Source: Anaerolineales bacterium
Lineage (GTDB): Bacteria; Chloroflexota; Anaerolineae; 4572-78; NAK82
Direction: 5' to 3'
DNA: 5,651 nt
NCBI GenBank assembly: GCA_024643945.1
Contig: JAHELX010000432.1
Coordinates: 1 to 5,651, forward strand
The position numbers and the translations under genes are program-made. Positions 5,127 through 5,651 of the stretch are shown here, piece after piece. Within the stretch, counting starts at the first letter, position 1, and each line of letters opens with the position of its first letter. The notes under the pieces were generated by a model. The model searched no databases. It was not told the DNA's origin and was given only the letters and a program-made list of their open reading frames with translations.

Positions 5127-5651
5127 GGGCAACGCCGGCAGGTGGTCCATGCCGAACTGATGCGCGGCGCGTTGCGTGATGTCGCGCAGTGCACTACGCA
5201 CATTGTCAGGCAGTGACCGGGGTTGATATGCCGCCAGCAGACTCTGCACCCGGTCGCGGGCGCGGTCTGCCGCTGTTTTGCCGCCGGCGTTTTGCCATGC
5301 GGTCAGCGAGCCCCGGTCCACCACCTCCGACGGGATGTGTTGCTCGTGGGCGAACCAGGTACGGGTGTGTTTCTGGCTCAGAAACTGGCCGTGGTGGCCT
5401 ACCGTCCGGATGAGCGCTGCGCCTAGCGACTCGTCACGGGCTTGGATGCCGCGCAGCAAGCGTTTGACCATCTCGATGATTTCGGCATCTATCACCAGTT
5501 TTTCCAGGGATTGGGCGCGCAAGAAGTCCAGCATGCCAGCACCGCTGATCAGGTTGATGCCGGCCAGCGCCCCCATCAACGCGCTCATGCCCGACTCAAA
5601 ACCGGCCTGGGCGTCTATCAACTTGCTGTCGCTGGCGCCCAGGTAAGCATG
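5121..5651 (-). CDS. mttB: MttB-family (trimethylamine/betaine-type) methyltransferase, C-terminal part
   Basis: The gene runs off the right edge; 176 residues are visible. Family marks are AYLGASDSK and IDAQAGFESG near the edge, then ALAGINLISGAGMLDF and KLVIDAEIIEMVKR. GHHGQFLSQKHT and a final helix ending shortly before a TAG stop follow. Members move a methyl group from a methylated amine (trimethylamine, glycine betaine, carnitine or similar) to a corrinoid protein, and such a gene lies directly downstream. Archaeal MttB uses pyrrolysine near residue 334 of about 495. By length that site would fall in the first 20 or so visible codons, where I see only sense codons, so this is probably a non-pyrrolysine homologue. 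That placement is approximate. The symbol marks the family, not trimethylamine as proven substrate. Confidence 0.9.
   Translation of the reverse strand, partial: HAYLGASDSKLIDAQAGFESGMSALMGALAGINLISGAGMLDFLRAQSLEKLVIDAEIIEMVKRLLRGIQARDESLGAALIRTVGHHGQFLSQKHTRTWFAHEQHIPSEVVDRGSLTAWQNAGGKTAADRARDRVQSLLAAYQPRSLPDNVRSALRDITQRAAHQFGMDHLPALPV

Overview
This window looks like a stretch of a bacterial chromosome of moderately high G+C. A lipoprotein-type solute-binding protein, GTG starts with strong Shine-Dalgarno boxes, a GTAGGGGCGAGGT/ACCTCGCCCCTAC palindrome and an array of TAGTC octamers suggest Chloroflexota (Anaerolineae or Caldilineae type). That placement comes from general familiarity with such genomes and was not tested by a search.

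Layout. On the + strand, bases 3-887 are the C-terminal part of a major-facilitator transporter whose start lies off the left edge. It converges on an A-type iron-sulfur carrier gene (HesB/IscA/ErpA family, - strand, 1086-1442). The junction between them carries a perfectly abutting 135-bp tandem duplication (856-990 and 991-1125). The duplication contains the tails of both genes and a strong palindrome. The HesB gene has a well-formed sigma70-type promoter at 1520-1548.

All remaining genes lie on the - strand and read right to left: an MttB-family methyltransferase (C-terminal part, 5121-5651), its probable corrinoid protein (4344-5000), a periplasmic-type binding lipoprotein (3379-4254), a permease (2373-3236) and an ATPase (1611-2372). 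Permease and ATPase abut with no spacer. The gap between methyltransferase and corrinoid protein holds an inverted array of 8-bp repeats (5020-5126).

Working model. The ABC importer takes up a small N-methylated compound. The MttB-type protein transfers a methyl group from it to the cobalt of the corrinoid protein, and a further methyltransferase not seen here would pass the methyl group on to tetrahydrofolate. The binding protein supports this idea. By eye-alignment to HisJ and GlnH it keeps the arginine that holds the ligand carboxylate but has alanine in place of the aspartate that holds the alpha-ammonium group. This would suit a betaine-like ligand. It is an inference, not a demonstrated function.
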